Shown here: positions 1 through 10,139 of the stretch, in pieces
How positions within the stretch are numbered: position 1 is the first letter of the stretch
Layout of the letters: each line of letters opens with the position of its first letter
NCBI GenBank assembly: GCA_003439945.1
Contig: QVRM01000283.1
Coordinates: forward strand, 658,001 to 722,000
Length of the DNA stretch: 64,000 nucleotides
Source: Dermanyssus gallinae
Taxonomy: Eukaryota > Arthropoda > Arachnida > Mesostigmata > Dermanyssidae
Direction of reading: 5' to 3'
Translations under genes and position numbers: made by a program
The notes under the pieces: generated by a model
Told to the model about the DNA's origin: nothing
Databases searched by the model: none
The model's input: the letters and a program-made list of their open reading frames with translations, nothing else

Positions 1-1
1 C

Positions 2-203
2 GAGTTATCCATCTCCATCGAAGATTCTACATCGTCGACATCTATGGCGGGACGGTTTAGCTCCGCTACGGGAGCGTTGAGGTCGCCCCTTATGTCCTCG
101 CTGGTAGGCACCGCAGGATCAGGGGGCGGCCTCGCGTGGCTCGACGACGGCCGTACGGGCATTGTACCTCTTGTTCCCCCAGATATCTCGGGAAATGTAG
201 CAG
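2..203 (+). CDS. Possible partial exon at the left edge (Ser/Gly-rich)
   Basis: A reading frame is open from base 2 and gives a Ser-, Thr- and Gly-rich stretch containing MAGRFSSATGALRSP. It reaches a possible splice donor (CAG|GTATTG) after base 203. Such low-complexity sequence would suit the linker in front of the C2 domains of the gene that follows on the same strand. However, this exon would end in phase 1 while the next recognised exon (1562) needs an incoming phase 2, so they cannot be joined directly. Either an exon lies between them or this is not an exon. No domain is recognised. Confidence 0.25.
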
Positions 204-490
204 GTATTGTTGCAAGCGCCTTAGATTATGCTACGTTTGAGCAAGTCTCTTACGGTGGCGAAACAGCAAGGCGATATCTATAGCCGTTCGCTATCAGAGT
301 TCTTGAGAAAGAAACAGTAGCAGCGTTGCCGCGTCTGTCTGGCCTGCGTCTCGCCGGGTAGGCGGACAAGGCCGGCAGTGGCGCCGCCCTGGTGGCCACA
401 AATGGAACTACAGGTCGACACTTAGCTCACAGCGGTTACGAGATGCGGAGACGCATCCGCGTCGCTCCGCGGGCTCTGCGCACCAGACGC

Positions 491-658
491 GGGTGTCAAA
501 TCGCACAGATTACACTACGGGTGTCAAAGCGCACAGATCACACTACGAGTGTCAGAGCGCACAGATCACGCCACGGGTGTCAAAGCGCACAGTTCACATC
601 ACGTGTGTCAAAGCGCACAAATCACATCACGAGTGTCAAAACGCACAGATCACATCAC
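491..658. repeat. Minisatellite, six tandem copies of a 28-bp unit
   Basis: Six head-to-tail copies of a 28-bp unit are present; the first 20 bases of a typical unit are GGGTGTCAAAGCGCACAGAT. Copies differ from each other at a few positions each. There are no spacers. Because 28 is not a multiple of 3, the reading frame rotates between copies and the ORFs crossing the array are not coding. Confidence 0.9.
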
Positions 659-1561
659 CTAGCACGGATGTCACGATAACAGCAAAGTCTAGTAGACCAA
701 AAGTGTCGCGGAGCGGACGTCCGTTCGCGGCAACGATCAGCACGAGACTGCCTGTTGGAACCTGCGGAGATCCAACATCGGTGGCGGGGAATGGGACTTC
801 AACTAATCATATATCTAACGCAAACGACATGGACGAGCTTCCTCTTGCACTGCATAGTCGAGCGTCTTAAATGTGTCTACATTGTGCAAGATCTGATCCC
901 TCATGTGATCGTCCTTGACACCGCTAATGAACTGTGCTAGCAATACTGTCGTAAGGAATTCACTGGGCCACTTCCGCAGTTCTTTTTTAACGTGCGCGCG
1001 AAATCTTGAATTTGCTCACCTTACTCTTGTTTTAAAGCTTGGCACTCAACCATTTTTACCCGCTTTGATGTAACTCTAGTGAAGGTAGAGTGCAGGGCAG
1101 CCAGAAGTTCTTTGCACGTTTTTTTTCGATAGTTGAAATAAGGATTTCGAAAGGCCGGTCAGTTCTCAACTACTTTGTAGCCACTGATATGTGCTTCAAC
1201 TGTATACACTGACCTATTGGTTTAGTCTATTAAACTCAGGCTAGGGTTGACTGTGTCAGACAGGAAAGACAATACGATCGCCTGCGGTTACCTGCGGACA
1301 TCTCTATCGAATCTTTGAGACGTTTCTCGTACCGCCGTGTATCTATTATCTTTACGTTTGTCAACACATGGCACCTAGCCCCGACAGCCGTGTACCTACC
1401 TGAACGTGCCCAGACACAACGAAATGCTTGCATAAACACGAATTTGAAGGTTCAGATAAAGTATCACGGTAATTACAACAATTGGCCCGCCCAGGAAGAC
1501 AGCTTTTAGCTATCTAAAAGTTAGTCCAAACTAAAGATATTTTTCTGCCTGCATCTGGCAG
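659..1561. other. No gene seen; probable intron of the C2 gene
   Basis: I see no conserved coding sequence or recognisable repeat here. If the Ser/Gly-rich frame at the left edge belongs to the C2 gene, this stretch is intron. It ends in a pyrimidine-rich tract and an AG at 1560-1561 that serve the first recognised C2 exon. Confidence 0.4.
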
Positions 1562-1760
1562 GATTTCATTGCGGCTGTACGATGTGCGCGGACTGCCCAG
1601 CAAGGGACCCGGTCGCAGCCGCACCTACTGGGTGGCCGCCCGTGCCACCCTGCGCAAGTGCACAAAGAAGTGTCGCGCTGTTCGCGTGAACGAACACGGC
1701 CCAAATACTAGACTGAATGAGGACCTTCGCTTTCTGGGCTCTGCGGGAGACCAGCTACAG
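1562..1760 (+). CDS. C2 gene exon: first part of C2A
   Basis: The acceptor is CTGGCAG at 1555-1561 and the donor is CAG|GTTTGT after 1760. One leading base completes a codon from the previous exon, then 66 codons follow, beginning ISLRLYDVRGLPSKGPG and ending GSAGDQLQ. The exon covers beta strands around C2A loop 1. The usual loop-1 aspartates are absent. It ends in phase 0, matching the next exon. Confidence 0.8.
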
Positions 1761-2203
1761 GTTTGTGGCGTTTTAAGTTGTTTGTCCTTGTTGCTGTTGT
1801 TGTCGTCAACTATTGTCATTTATGATCAATGAGGGGGTAGATGGTAATGTAGCATTTTGTTTATTGGGACATCTGTACTTCACGGTTTTGTCCGAGCATG
1901 GCTGATTATACAGTCCACTTCGGTATTCACCTTGTTTAAATTGGAAACCACAAAAAAAACAATTTAAGAGTGGCCGGTTCAGCTATCGAACCCACGACTT
2001 TCTAAATGCAAGGCAATAACTTTAGCATTACGCCATCGTGCTCGGTAATTGTACTGAAACGAAGCTTCAAATATTTTTTAGAGATGTAGGGGATGCTGTG
2101 TCGTGTCATGTTTATAAATGATTCCTAAATTTATCTTTATTTTTGCTGTTGTAGTTGCTGAGTCTCGTCGTAAGCTATATTTTACCTTTTACGTGCTAAC
2201 AGC

Positions 2204-2255
<52 letters not shown>

Positions 2256-5200
2256 GTGGTTTAACTGTATTCCCTCGTAAGTGACATTAGTGAAACGTTT
2301 TAATCCAACTTTAAAGTCTACTTTCACGGACTAACTACCCAGTTTAATTGCACTATTCACTCACTGGTGCCGCCATCTAAGCTAACGCCAGATCGTCGTC
2401 CTTCTTTAAACAACGTCTGGATCTTGACGTACAACGTGGAAACGCAGCATCCGTTCGTGGCACTCTTCTGAAGTGGTCTCGGCCTAGCCTAGACGAAGCG
2501 GAGACGTGATTGTCACAATGCACACCCGTTAGGCCCATTGGCATAGCTAACCTTCCATAATATGTGCCCCACATGCATATTGTAATATACGAAAAATAAA
2601 CATTTTAATTTTCTCTAAGCTAACTAAAGGCGATAAACCGCCAATTGATAGGCAAGCACTTAGCATCAAACACGCGTTAAAGATGGTTGTACTATATGTG
2701 TTTTATAGCCCTTTAACGTGATGGTCTAACGTCCTAAAGCAGTATTTAATTCTGTTGACACAGATCACCGTTTTTGAAGAAGGTACAAAGGAACGACCGC
2801 TGAATCAAGCAGACGTGTTAGGCTACTGCGAAGTGGCAGTGGAGACGGCAACTTCCGAAGCGGATTCTGACAATGACGCGCTGGAGAAGCTTTATACATG
2901 TCGACTCACTCAGGCACTCGTAAGTTATTAGTTTATTGTTATTGATACTTTCTTTCTTTTTGCTGAGGTATTTACTGGAAAATGCCAGACGTTCATGCGG
3001 ATACGAGGCAGAAACTAGACGGATATAGTGGCTATGCCGTTTCCCATGCTGCAGAAATTAAACCGTTTTTATAGGCCAGTCGTGTGGAATTCAGATCCAG
3101 TAAAACAGCCGTTTTCCCGTCCTCCAGTCCGACTGGAAACTGCTTATGCATAGCTTTAACTAGTCGAAAGAGATAGAAGGAAGGCAAACCTTCTCCTGGC
3201 GGAAATATTCCCAGTTCCCTGTCGTAAGGCCGTCGTCGCCAAAGGATTGTCTTCAAAAACATGCGGCAGTTGCAAGTAAATCCCCCAGGTAATTTGAGGT
3301 GGAGTTAAGCCTCTATTATTCCGTAGAGCATATCATCTCTTTACCACCCTGTATCTTTTAGATCCTCTAAACCGTTTCTTGCCCTTGAAGACCTCTCTGG
3401 ACCTAGCAAGGTAGCGGCGCGCATACATGTAGTTGTTTCTGAGCCGGTCCGAGTGTTAACTGTATATTAGTACTGCTAGAGCGGCGCCCGGGATAGCCCA
3501 CTTGAATCGAGGGTCCATATACGCGTTTATAGGAGAACACCCTTTTTAAAGTGAAAAATCTTCTTATTAAGGAAACCTGAATCGTACGCCTCCGACCAGT
3601 CATTAGGTTCGAAGTATGGATAAGGTGGTAGTAAGGAATTGCATTTAATTGGCGGAGATAAATTGTTCTTTTTAAACAGACTTTTTGCGCTATCAAATGA
3701 AAACATGCAGGAATAGGGTTGTTCACGTGTCGGAGGGTTGCCCGCTGCTGACGGAATCTCTGCTGAAATAATGGAACCAAAAGAAAACCAACGCCTTTGA
3801 TGTGTAAATGAGGAGCACTTATGGGCGGGCTAGCGGGGTAAGAGATCGACGTCTAACTACGGCCTTTGCAGCGCACGGATTTCATCACGTGCAACGTGGA
3901 GGGCTTCCATGAACTACAGGATGAATGTGGATGCAGACGTTGCTGGAGCAAATGTGATACGCCGCAATATGTCCGGCGGTTCGATCCATAGCAGAATTAG
4001 CAAAAGGCTAGATTGTTAGTGGTCTCGAAAATGTTTATGAAATATAAACACAATTAGACAGCCCAGGAGTAATAAAATAAACAAATACATAAGTTGCAAG
4101 GTCAATGCTGTTAGAAGCGGAAAACCATCTTATTCTGAACGGAAGTTATTAACTACCATCCCGACCATCGCAGTTTCCTATTTATCAAACGCAGTATGCA
4201 AGCCTATAAGTATAATCTGCGTATATTGATTGACTGCAAAATTACTGTTTTGAATTGAATCTGCCACAGCGCTTGCACAGTTAATTGTTTAGGGGTTTAA
4301 AGATCTCCTTAGGTTTTCCACAGATTTGTACCAGTATATTTTACAAAGATACACACAACATCAGTTTTACTTGTGGTCCGTGAGACAATAAAAAATACCG
4401 CAACACAATCCCCTAGGTTAGTTGTTGTGGTAGAGAGCCTTAGTATTTGTTTAAGCTCTCGGAAAAAAGTAATATACAGTGAAGTCGCGAGCATAAAAAC
4501 AATACAATTACATACATTTTTGCAGTGCAATAATCACATGTATAATAATAATATTTCCACGAGCCTTGAATCGCCGTTAAACATACCTTCAATGCACAGG
4601 GCTGGACATGTTGAGATATTTAGGGTTTCCTCAACAGTCCTTGTGGCAGGATGGCCGCTGACTCACGGTTCCGCGATGATTGCCCTAGGGTGATCTCTAA
4701 ACTGGCATCCCCTAAATTGCCATACAGTTATTTTCAACTTGATCTGGGATTACTGAGCACCACTTTCGCAAAGATGCACCACAAACTCCACGAAACGCGC
4801 AACTCAGCACCTAGCTCAGAGAATGCGACAGTCCGAGCTGAACGCAAACATACAACATTCCATTCTCTTTCCGTTACCCGCAAGATATTACTACCTGCCA
4901 TTTACCTCTTTGCCTTGGAACACCAAAATATCGTTCCCGCAAGTATCCTAGCGGCTTGGTTACCTGCGGTCTTATGGACCGGCATTACTGTCAGCGTCAG
5001 CGTTCGTTTATATATTTTTTCTGTTCTAATTCCATGGGTCCTCCAAGATGAACTCAATCTTGACTAGCTCAACCCCGTTTCTTGTCATCCATAACGTGTC
5101 TTCATCTTGGCGGGGTCTCCTGCGCAGGCTGTTGTAATTATACCGATACAATGATATCTATTTACGGCAGAAAATCGTTCAACCTTAGCATTCCATGATA

Positions 5201-5263
5201 AGTAATATTTAACAGCAGGGGTCCCCACGCGGAGCCTTGTCGAACACTTGGCCAGGGGTTTTG

Positions 5264-5306
<43 letters not shown>

Positions 5307-8300
5307 AACCAAGATTTTTCCAAATCTTGTTTTTAATTTTTTCTTATTCGACATACTCCCCGAGAAGCTCAATATACTTTTCCCACCAAGATTTCAAAGC
5401 AATTATACCTCTTGAGTAGAATTCCGCGTCTTTAGACTGAAAATAGGCATTGACAGCAGCCTTAACCTCTTCATTGCTGGAAAAACGCTTTCCACCGAGA
5501 CTATTCTTCAAATGTCCGAAGAGGAAATAATCAGAGGGGGCCAGGTCTGGAGAATAGGAAGGTTGTTCAATAAGTTCAAACTTCAGTTGGGCCAGTTTTG
5601 CCGATGCTTGCCGCGACTTGTGTGCAGGAGCATTGTCCTGGTGAAACAGGACAACCTTCTTCTGCAAAGCGGGCCGTTTCACGATGAGTTCTTGCTTCAG
5701 GCAGTCCAACAGTCTTGCATAATATTCTCCCGTGATCGTTTTACCGCTCTCAAGGTAGTCGACCAGAATTATTCTACGTTGGTCCCAAAAAACCGTAGCC
5801 ATCATCTTTCCGGCCGATGCCGTTGTCCGCACCCTCTTCGGAGGTCCTTCACCAGGTGCACACCATTGGCAGAATGCTTCTTGGATCTCGGGAGTGTAGT
5901 GATGGACCCAGTTTTCATCGACGGTCACAAACCTGCGCCAAAAATCCGACGGATTTTTCGACATCTCGGCTAAATTTCGCAGTGAAGCGGAAACACGCGC
6001 GTCTTTTTGGCCTTGGTTGAGCAAATGCGGCACCCATTTTGCTCTGAGCTTTTTCATTTTCAAGTTCTCGTGCAGGATCAAATGCACACTACCCAAACTG
6101 ATCCCCAAATCCTCCGCTATCTCCCTAATGTTCACTTGCTTATCTGGGGCAACGATTTTCCGCACATTTTCCACGTTTTCCTCATCAGTTGCTGTTTTTG
6201 GGCGTCCAGAACGTAGTTCATCCTCGGTGCTCTTGCGACTTTTTTAACTCATTAATCCAGTTGGTTCTTGTTGTGCTTTTATTATGAGGAGGCGTTCTTG
6301 TTGGTCGGCAAATGACCGCTTCTTGAAGTCTTGAAGCTTCCAATAATGCTGTCGTGTGATTGAGTAAACAGCCGCCGCAGCTGGGTGATTGGTGGAGGGC
6401 TCTAAGTAGAATTTGCCTCAGCGCAAAGCAATCACTGTCGTACCAGCGTAGAGAGCGCCGAATATTTGGTAGTGATTTAGAAGCTGATTTTATGAGGACG
6501 CTGTTGACCTTCGCTATTGCTTCATCAAGGGGGCCGTGCTGTAGCCTGTCAGGCTTAGTTCGAGAAAGCAGCGAAGTAACCATGTTGTTATCAAGGCGCT
6601 TCCCTACGCCGGTGCGTCGTTTATTAGCATTAATCGATTTAATAGAGAGCTTGAGAACCACGGGAATATGTTTCTTAATCTCCGTCAGTAAGACACGGAA
6701 AGCCGGCCCTTCATATGTCACACAATCTGGTGGGGCTGAAGTTGCAAAAATGTCGATTGTTGAGCACCCCGTTCTTCCCATAGAGCCAACCCGTTGCAGG
6801 TTGGCATCGGCATAATAAGTGGGGATGCCCCTATCGGTACACACCCACAAACCGTATGCATCGAGTGACTCTAACAGAGCGGTAGTCCGTTCGCTCGGGG
6901 GTCTTGCTCCAGCCGACAATTGAGATCCCCAGCTAGCAGTATTGTCTGTCCAACGCCAACGAAGCTCATAGCAATGCTAATATTCTCCAGTAATTGGTCT
7001 GTACTGTCACCGCTTTCCGAGTTAGCACTGCTGTACATGGCAATCAACAAAAGTGTGAATGACGAAAGGAATACAACATTATTATTTGAATAGAGCAGGT
7101 TCATGTTTCCAAGGCGTGGACCAGTAAGAACAAATACGCCACCTGTGGGACGACCGCGAGCGACTTGTTGAGAGCAACAGTGAAAACCATAATACCCGGG
7201 GACATCGAAACGTTGAACGGAAAACGTTTCTGTCAGGACAACCACGTCGAATCCTGATAGTTGGTAAAAAAAGAAGCTGTGTCTACAAACTACTCTCAAG
7301 CATACTGACAAGACGTCTCACCGTTTTTTGACCGCACTGGGGTTTCTTCCAGATGAGCAGGATGGCTTCAGGACCGGGCGTTCCACTATCTCAGCCTGCG
7401 AAGTACTTCTTGAGCAGATCACAATCTCATTAAACCGAAAAAACTCCCCTTGTTCGCGGTTTTTATTGATTTAAAATCTGCCTTCGACATCGCACCCCGT
7501 GACATTGTCTTAAAGAAGTTGGTACAGGCTGGAGTTGGACCACGAATGATCACTCTACTCTGCGCACTTCTGAGGGCTAACCAAATTATCCTTGATGATG
7601 GTGTGTGCGAGCATAACACGTTTGATCAGACGACTGGGTATCCGCAAGGCAACAACCTCAGCACATTGCTATTTATACCGTTACTCAGTGATCTGCCACG
7701 CATCATGAAAGAGCGGCACTCAACGGTCATGACCCTGCTCTACGCAGATGATCTGGTAATATTCAGCAGAATTTGTACGGACCTGCAGGCTGCTCTTTGC
7801 ACACTTGATGAATATTTCTTGCAGAATGGTCTCATAGAAAACGTATCAAAAACCAAGGCTGTTAAGTTTCGGCGTGGTGGGCAACGAGCAGATGGTGATG
7901 AACAAGTGCACTTTGTCAAGACCTTTTGCTATCTTGGGGTAATTTTCTCATCTCGAGGTACAACTTTTTCACAACATGTAACTGAGCGTTGTAGAAAAGC
8001 GCTTATCGCGGCAGCGGGTATCAGAAACCCAACACAGTTGTCCGTTCAGACGGCCATGACGTTATTCACTCTCAAAGTGGCATCCGTAGCTGCTTACGGT
8101 ATTCAAGTGACATGAAAACATCTTAGCACTTCGCAGCTATGGCAGTTGGATATGGTGAAGTCAGCTTTCTTAAAGCGAGTACTTGGCCTTCCGTCAAATT
8201 CGCGTAACAGATTAGTATACATGCTCGCGGGTTCAATATCATTTATTGATGAACTCGTAGATCGCTTTAATTTACCGCAGACAGTCGCCCTGGAAACGTT

Positions 8301-10030
8301 CCGGCATGAGTATTCTCAAAAAGTGTTTCTTATTCCCAGAGAGTTTTATCTATCACCAGCTATGATTAACCAGGCCTGGAAGGACTCTCTCCGGCCATGT
8401 TGTCACCTCACTACCAGCTACAGTGTTCACGGATTTCATCATCTACTATGCCGGTCTGCTGGGTTTCATGAACCCAAGGAGGACTGCAAATGCCGTCGTT
8501 GTGGCGGCCCATGACCCCTATACCACCTACCTGATTGTACGGAATCCGTGTCGCTTTCACAGCTTCAGCGAGAATGCTCATAATTCATTTTTACCATGTT
8601 TGTTATATATATCATGTTCGTATTTACATACCCAAACAGGGTGCATTTTAAATAAATGAATGAATTAATCGTTGGAAACAGTGGCAAAACATGGCGCAGA
8701 GTCACCGTACACCTCGTCTAACTCAGTTTTTACTTGGGTCGCATTCCAATTTTTGAAAAAAATGCTTGATAACCACTCGAAACTCTTTTTTCTCAATTTT
8801 TCAAAATCACGCCGATACGTTGCACGGGAAAAGCGATCAAACGAAATCGCAATGGCCAATCACCATAATATTTTGGTTGCTAGCAGTCGAAGGGTTGCCG
8901 TTTCCAATAGAGGTGAAAGCGCGCCAAAATTCGAATTATGAAAAGCTCATTTTAAGAACCTGTTGAACTACCTGTATATACATATTTTTTTAACAAAGGT
9001 TACTACCCCGATGGGACAACTGCTACTGTCTTTGCACTATGAAGACTCAAAGTTACTGACGGTTGCTGTCGTGAAGACAAAGGGTCTTCCGGAGGCACCT
9101 GTAAAGGTTACGTTACGCTGCAACGGAGAAAAGGTATGTTAATATAGTATATGATTTATCTTCTTAAAGACGACGGATTTCTAGATATATACATTTTAAT
9201 AAAAAAAATATATAATTATTGATATATCTTTTGAAGATTACACAAGAATCTAATAAAAATGGATGATAAAAATATGAATCACAGTAAACTGGTTATAACG
9301 AATCAATAATCTAAACCTATTTGAGAATCAATAAACGGGACGAATACTACAAGGCAGTACACTCACTGCAACGTGATCAATATGCGTGTTGCCTTCTGCT
9401 ACTCGTCTGATTCCAAGTTTGCCAGAGAGTCTCTTATAATTCAAATAACATACCGTTCCATTAAGAACATTAACGTAACGCCTAAAACAAAGTGGTTGTC
9501 TTACAAATTAAGTGAATAACGGTTGACGTTAAACAAATTAGTTACAAATAAGTACAGGGTACATAAAAACGGTTCACTAGCATTTACTCTCTTAGAGCAA
9601 AGACAGATAATACACAATGAAACGGTACTTATCGACTAGTGTCATACGACTTCGTCCACAGGTGAAGAAAGGCCGTGTGAAAGGCTTGGGGCCTATCTAC
9701 AATCAGTCCTTCAAGTTTATTCTGCCCGAGCATTTTCTTGCTAATAGCTCCGTGCTTATTTCGTTAACGGCGAATAGCAGCGGTGGCGTTGTCGGTGGTG
9801 AGGATGTCGATAACAAGAACGCGGGTGGTGGCGAAAGTCAGGGTAGCAGCAATGGCCCAGGAGGGGTCTCCAACAGCCGACGTCTGCGCAAAGCCTATGG
9901 TCAGAGAAGACCAGCCTGTTGCATATCAGGCCCTTGGATGATTTTCGCCGATGGACGCCTCACACACTGGGGCGAAATGCTCATCCTTAAAAAGCCAGTC
10001 TTACAGTGGAGACAGCTCTATCCCATGTGA
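1562..10030 (+). CDS. Synaptotagmin-like tandem C2-domain protein (3' part, four exons)
   Basis: Joined exons 1562-1760, 2764-2919, 8999-9133 and 9662-10030 encode two C2-like domains in series and the C-terminus. The first two exons give a C2A-like fold (RLYDVRGLPSKGPG near its start, ITVFEEG and LGYCEV later). The last two give a C2B-like fold (GQLLLSLHYEDSKLLTV, then HWGEML and QWRQL close to the end). This last pair resembles the HW..ML and WHxL motifs that close synaptotagmin C2B domains. Tandem C2 proteins act in membrane trafficking. The Asp-rich calcium loops are missing in both domains, so calcium-independent binding is likely. A Gly/Ser-rich insert sits inside C2B. The 5' part of the gene lies to the left of the window or was not recognised. 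Which family member it is (synaptotagmin 14/16-like or another) cannot be decided by eye. Confidence 0.8.
1850..2046 (-). mobile_element. tRNA-derived SINE, family 1 (second copy)
   Basis: On the minus strand this reads as a tRNA-like head (A box near GATGGCGTAATGC, B box GGGTTCGATAGC) followed by CCGGCCACTCTTAAATTG, the same body as the SINE at 57876. It lies in the C2 gene intron between 1760 and 2764. The copy has diverged in the tRNA-like part and has an internal A-run. Its exact 3' end is unclear. Confidence 0.7.
2207..2252. repeat. (TA)n microsatellite
   Basis: About 23 uninterrupted TA units in the C2 gene intron. Confidence 0.95.
2380..2510 (+). mobile_element. 3' relic of the REL-type non-LTR retrotransposon
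   Basis: The + strand reads KQRLDLDVQRGNAASVRGTL then LKWSRPSLDE before a stop. This is the same C-terminal peptide as in the long element that ends at 20079 (RLSLDVQRGNAASVRGTL) and the copy at 35810. Only this last segment of the endonuclease-side ORF survives. It lies in the C2 gene intron. Confidence 0.75.
2764..2919 (+). CDS. C2 gene exon: second part of C2A
   Basis: The acceptor is CACAG at 2759-2763 and the donor CTC|GTAAGT after 2919. Its 52 codons read in phase 0 at both ends: ITVFEEGTKERPLNQADVLG leads into YCEVAVETATSEADSDND. This corresponds to the loop-3 side of a C2 domain. An acidic patch (EADSDND) is present, but not in the usual calcium-ligand spacing. Confidence 0.85.
2920..3855. 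other. Intron of the C2 gene; nothing recognised
   Basis: This stretch follows a consensus donor (GTAAGT) and lies before the LINE fragment at 3860. ORFs here (for example 3403-3780 minus) show no recognisable motif or splice context. Confidence 0.5.
3860..4000 (+). mobile_element. 3' fragment of LINE family A
   Basis: The + strand contains AHGFHHV and, after a frameshift, GFHELQDECGCRRCWSKCD. This matches the Cys/His C-terminus of other copies here (VHGFHHLLC...C.CRRC at 8420-8510 and 12870-12960). The fragment is short and frame-shifted. Confidence 0.6.
4010..5079. other. Intron of the C2 gene; nothing recognised
   Basis: An open frame at 4651-5067 (+) of 138 codons has no recognised motif and no neighbours of the same kind. 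It may be part of the retrotransposon relic that follows on the other strand. Confidence 0.3.
5080..5265 (-). mobile_element. Relic of a non-LTR reverse transcriptase
   Basis: The minus strand reads RQGSAWGPLLLNITYHGMLR, close to the RT motif PQGSVLGPLLWN.. of R1/jockey-type elements. Stops follow shortly. The relic stops at the (TA)n tract at 5266. Family assignment is by this one motif only. Confidence 0.45.
5266..5300. repeat. (TA)n microsatellite at the mariner end
   Basis: About 17 TA units. The tract stands where the 3' terminal inverted repeat of the neighbouring mariner should be, so that repeat has been lost or replaced. Confidence 0.95.
5301..6264 (-). mobile_element. Mariner copy A, 3' part (transposase C-terminal two thirds)
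   Basis: The ORF at 5344-6174 encodes the greater part of a mariner transposase. The catalytic acidic residues appear kept: VTVDENWVHHY, LFHQDNAPAHKS, and SPDLAPSDYFLFGHLK, in the order expected for a DD34D mariner. The N-terminal helix-turn-helix coding part is separated from it and lies at 8664-8974, because a LINE has inserted between them (6265-8663). The 3' inverted repeat is missing and (TA)n stands in its place. The element lies antisense in the C2 gene intron. It cannot be active as it stands. Confidence 0.9.
6265..7311 (-). pseudogene. LINE family A endonuclease half (inverted)
   Basis: Two frames on the minus strand (6871-7311 and 6218-6919) make up a 5'-truncated APE-like endonuclease: LSGFDVVVLTETF, then GRPTGGVFVLTG, then LLAGDLNCRLE, followed by a linker region. 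The second frame runs across the insertion border into mariner sequence (TNWINELKKS), so its C-terminus is chimeric. Confidence 0.75.
7320..8514 (+). pseudogene. LINE family A reverse transcriptase half
   Basis: RT fingers and palm are seen in order: QDGFRTGRSTISACEVLLEQ, then after a frameshift FIDLKSAFDIAP (motif A), TTGYPQGNNLSTLLF (motif B), YADDLVIF (motif C). Further on are LKRVLGLPSNSRNRLVYMLA and the C-terminal Cys/His knuckle at 8420-8511. At least two frame changes break the ORF (near 7440 and 8113). Confidence 0.8.
8664..8974 (-). mobile_element. Mariner copy A, 5' part with terminal inverted repeat
   Basis: On the minus strand the sequence starts with the inverted repeat CAGGTAGTTCAACAGGTTCT (8974 downward), next to a TA. 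It then encodes the N-terminal part of the transposase (EWLSSIFFKNWNATQVKTEL, APCFATVSN). The coding sequence resumes at 6250 beyond the nested LINE. The TIR end is only about 24 bases from the splice acceptor of the C2 exon that starts at 8999. Confidence 0.85.
8999..9133 (+). CDS. C2 gene exon: first part of C2B
   Basis: The acceptor is TTTTTTTAACAAAG at 8985-8998 and the donor AAG|GTATGT after 9133. Its 45 codons in phase 0 read VTTPMGQLLLSLHYEDSKLL then TVAVVKTKGLP and VKVTLRCNGEK. The first strands of a C2B domain are clear, but the whole calcium loop 1 found in synaptotagmins between GLP and VKV is missing. The polypyrimidine tract lies between the mariner TIR and the acceptor. Confidence 0.85.
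9134..9661. other. Intron of the C2 gene, nothing else seen
   Basis: AT-rich intron with GT at 9134 and a ...CCACAG acceptor at 9656-9661. No repeat or ORF of note. Confidence 0.7.
9662..10030 (+). CDS. C2 gene last exon: rest of C2B and stop
   Basis: This exon has 122 codons and a TGA. It starts VKKGRVKGLGPIYNQSFKF (the polybasic strand 4 region of C2B), then LPEHFLANSSVLISLTA. A Gly/Ser-rich insert of about 40 residues follows, then RLTHWGEMLILKKPVLQWRQ and LYPM. HWGEML and QWRQL match the conserved end of synaptotagmin C2B domains. The insert replaces the usual loop 3 region. Confidence 0.85.
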   Translation: MKKGRVKGLGPIYNQSFKFILPEHFLANSSVLISLTANSSGGVVGGEDVDNKNAGGGESQGSSNGPGGVSNSRRLRKAYGQRRPACCISGPWMIFADGRLTHWGEMLILKKPVLQWRQLYPM

Positions 10031-10032
10031 TT

Positions 10033-10034
<2 letters not shown>

Positions 10035-10108
<74 letters not shown>
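10035..10108. repeat. (TA)n microsatellite in the 3' UTR of the C2 gene
   Basis: About 35 TA units starting a few bases after the stop codon. Confidence 0.95.
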
Positions 10109-10109
<1 letters not shown>

Positions 10110-10121
10110 GTTCTGTCCATG

Positions 10122-10127
10122 AATAAA
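10122..10127 (+). terminator. Possible polyadenylation signal of the C2 gene
   Basis: AATAAA about 90 bases after the stop codon, just after the (TA)n tract. No experimental support. Confidence 0.45.
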
Positions 10128-10139
10128 TTCATTATTTGT

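Larger units (their letters stand above)
6265..8663 (+). mobile_element. LINE family A copy with 5' inversion, nested in mariner A
   Basis: The right half (about 7312-8663) reads on +: QDGFRTGRST, FAVFIDLKSAFDIAPRDIVL, LLYADDLVIFSR, then a Cys/His tail (SVHGFHHLLC, CKCRRCGG) and an AATGA-rich 3' tail. The left half (6265-about 7311) reads on the minus strand and encodes the upstream APE-type endonuclease (VVLTETFSVQRFDVPGYYGF, LLAGDLNCRLE). Mariner sequence continues on both sides. Near-identical flanks ATTAATCCAGTTGG (6251-6264) and ATTAATCGTTGG (8664-8675) look like the target site duplication. This layout is the classic product of twin priming. The reverse transcriptase carries frameshifts and is not intact. 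Confidence 0.85.

Noticed and set aside
2..203. Direct splice of the left-edge frame to the C2 exon at 1562
   Set aside because: The phases do not match; at least one more exon would be needed.
491..658. CRISPR-like repeat array
   Set aside because: Units are directly adjacent with no spacers, and the context is an animal genome.
4651..5067. 138-codon + strand ORF as a host gene
   Set aside because: No motif, signal, splice context or repeat relation that supports coding.
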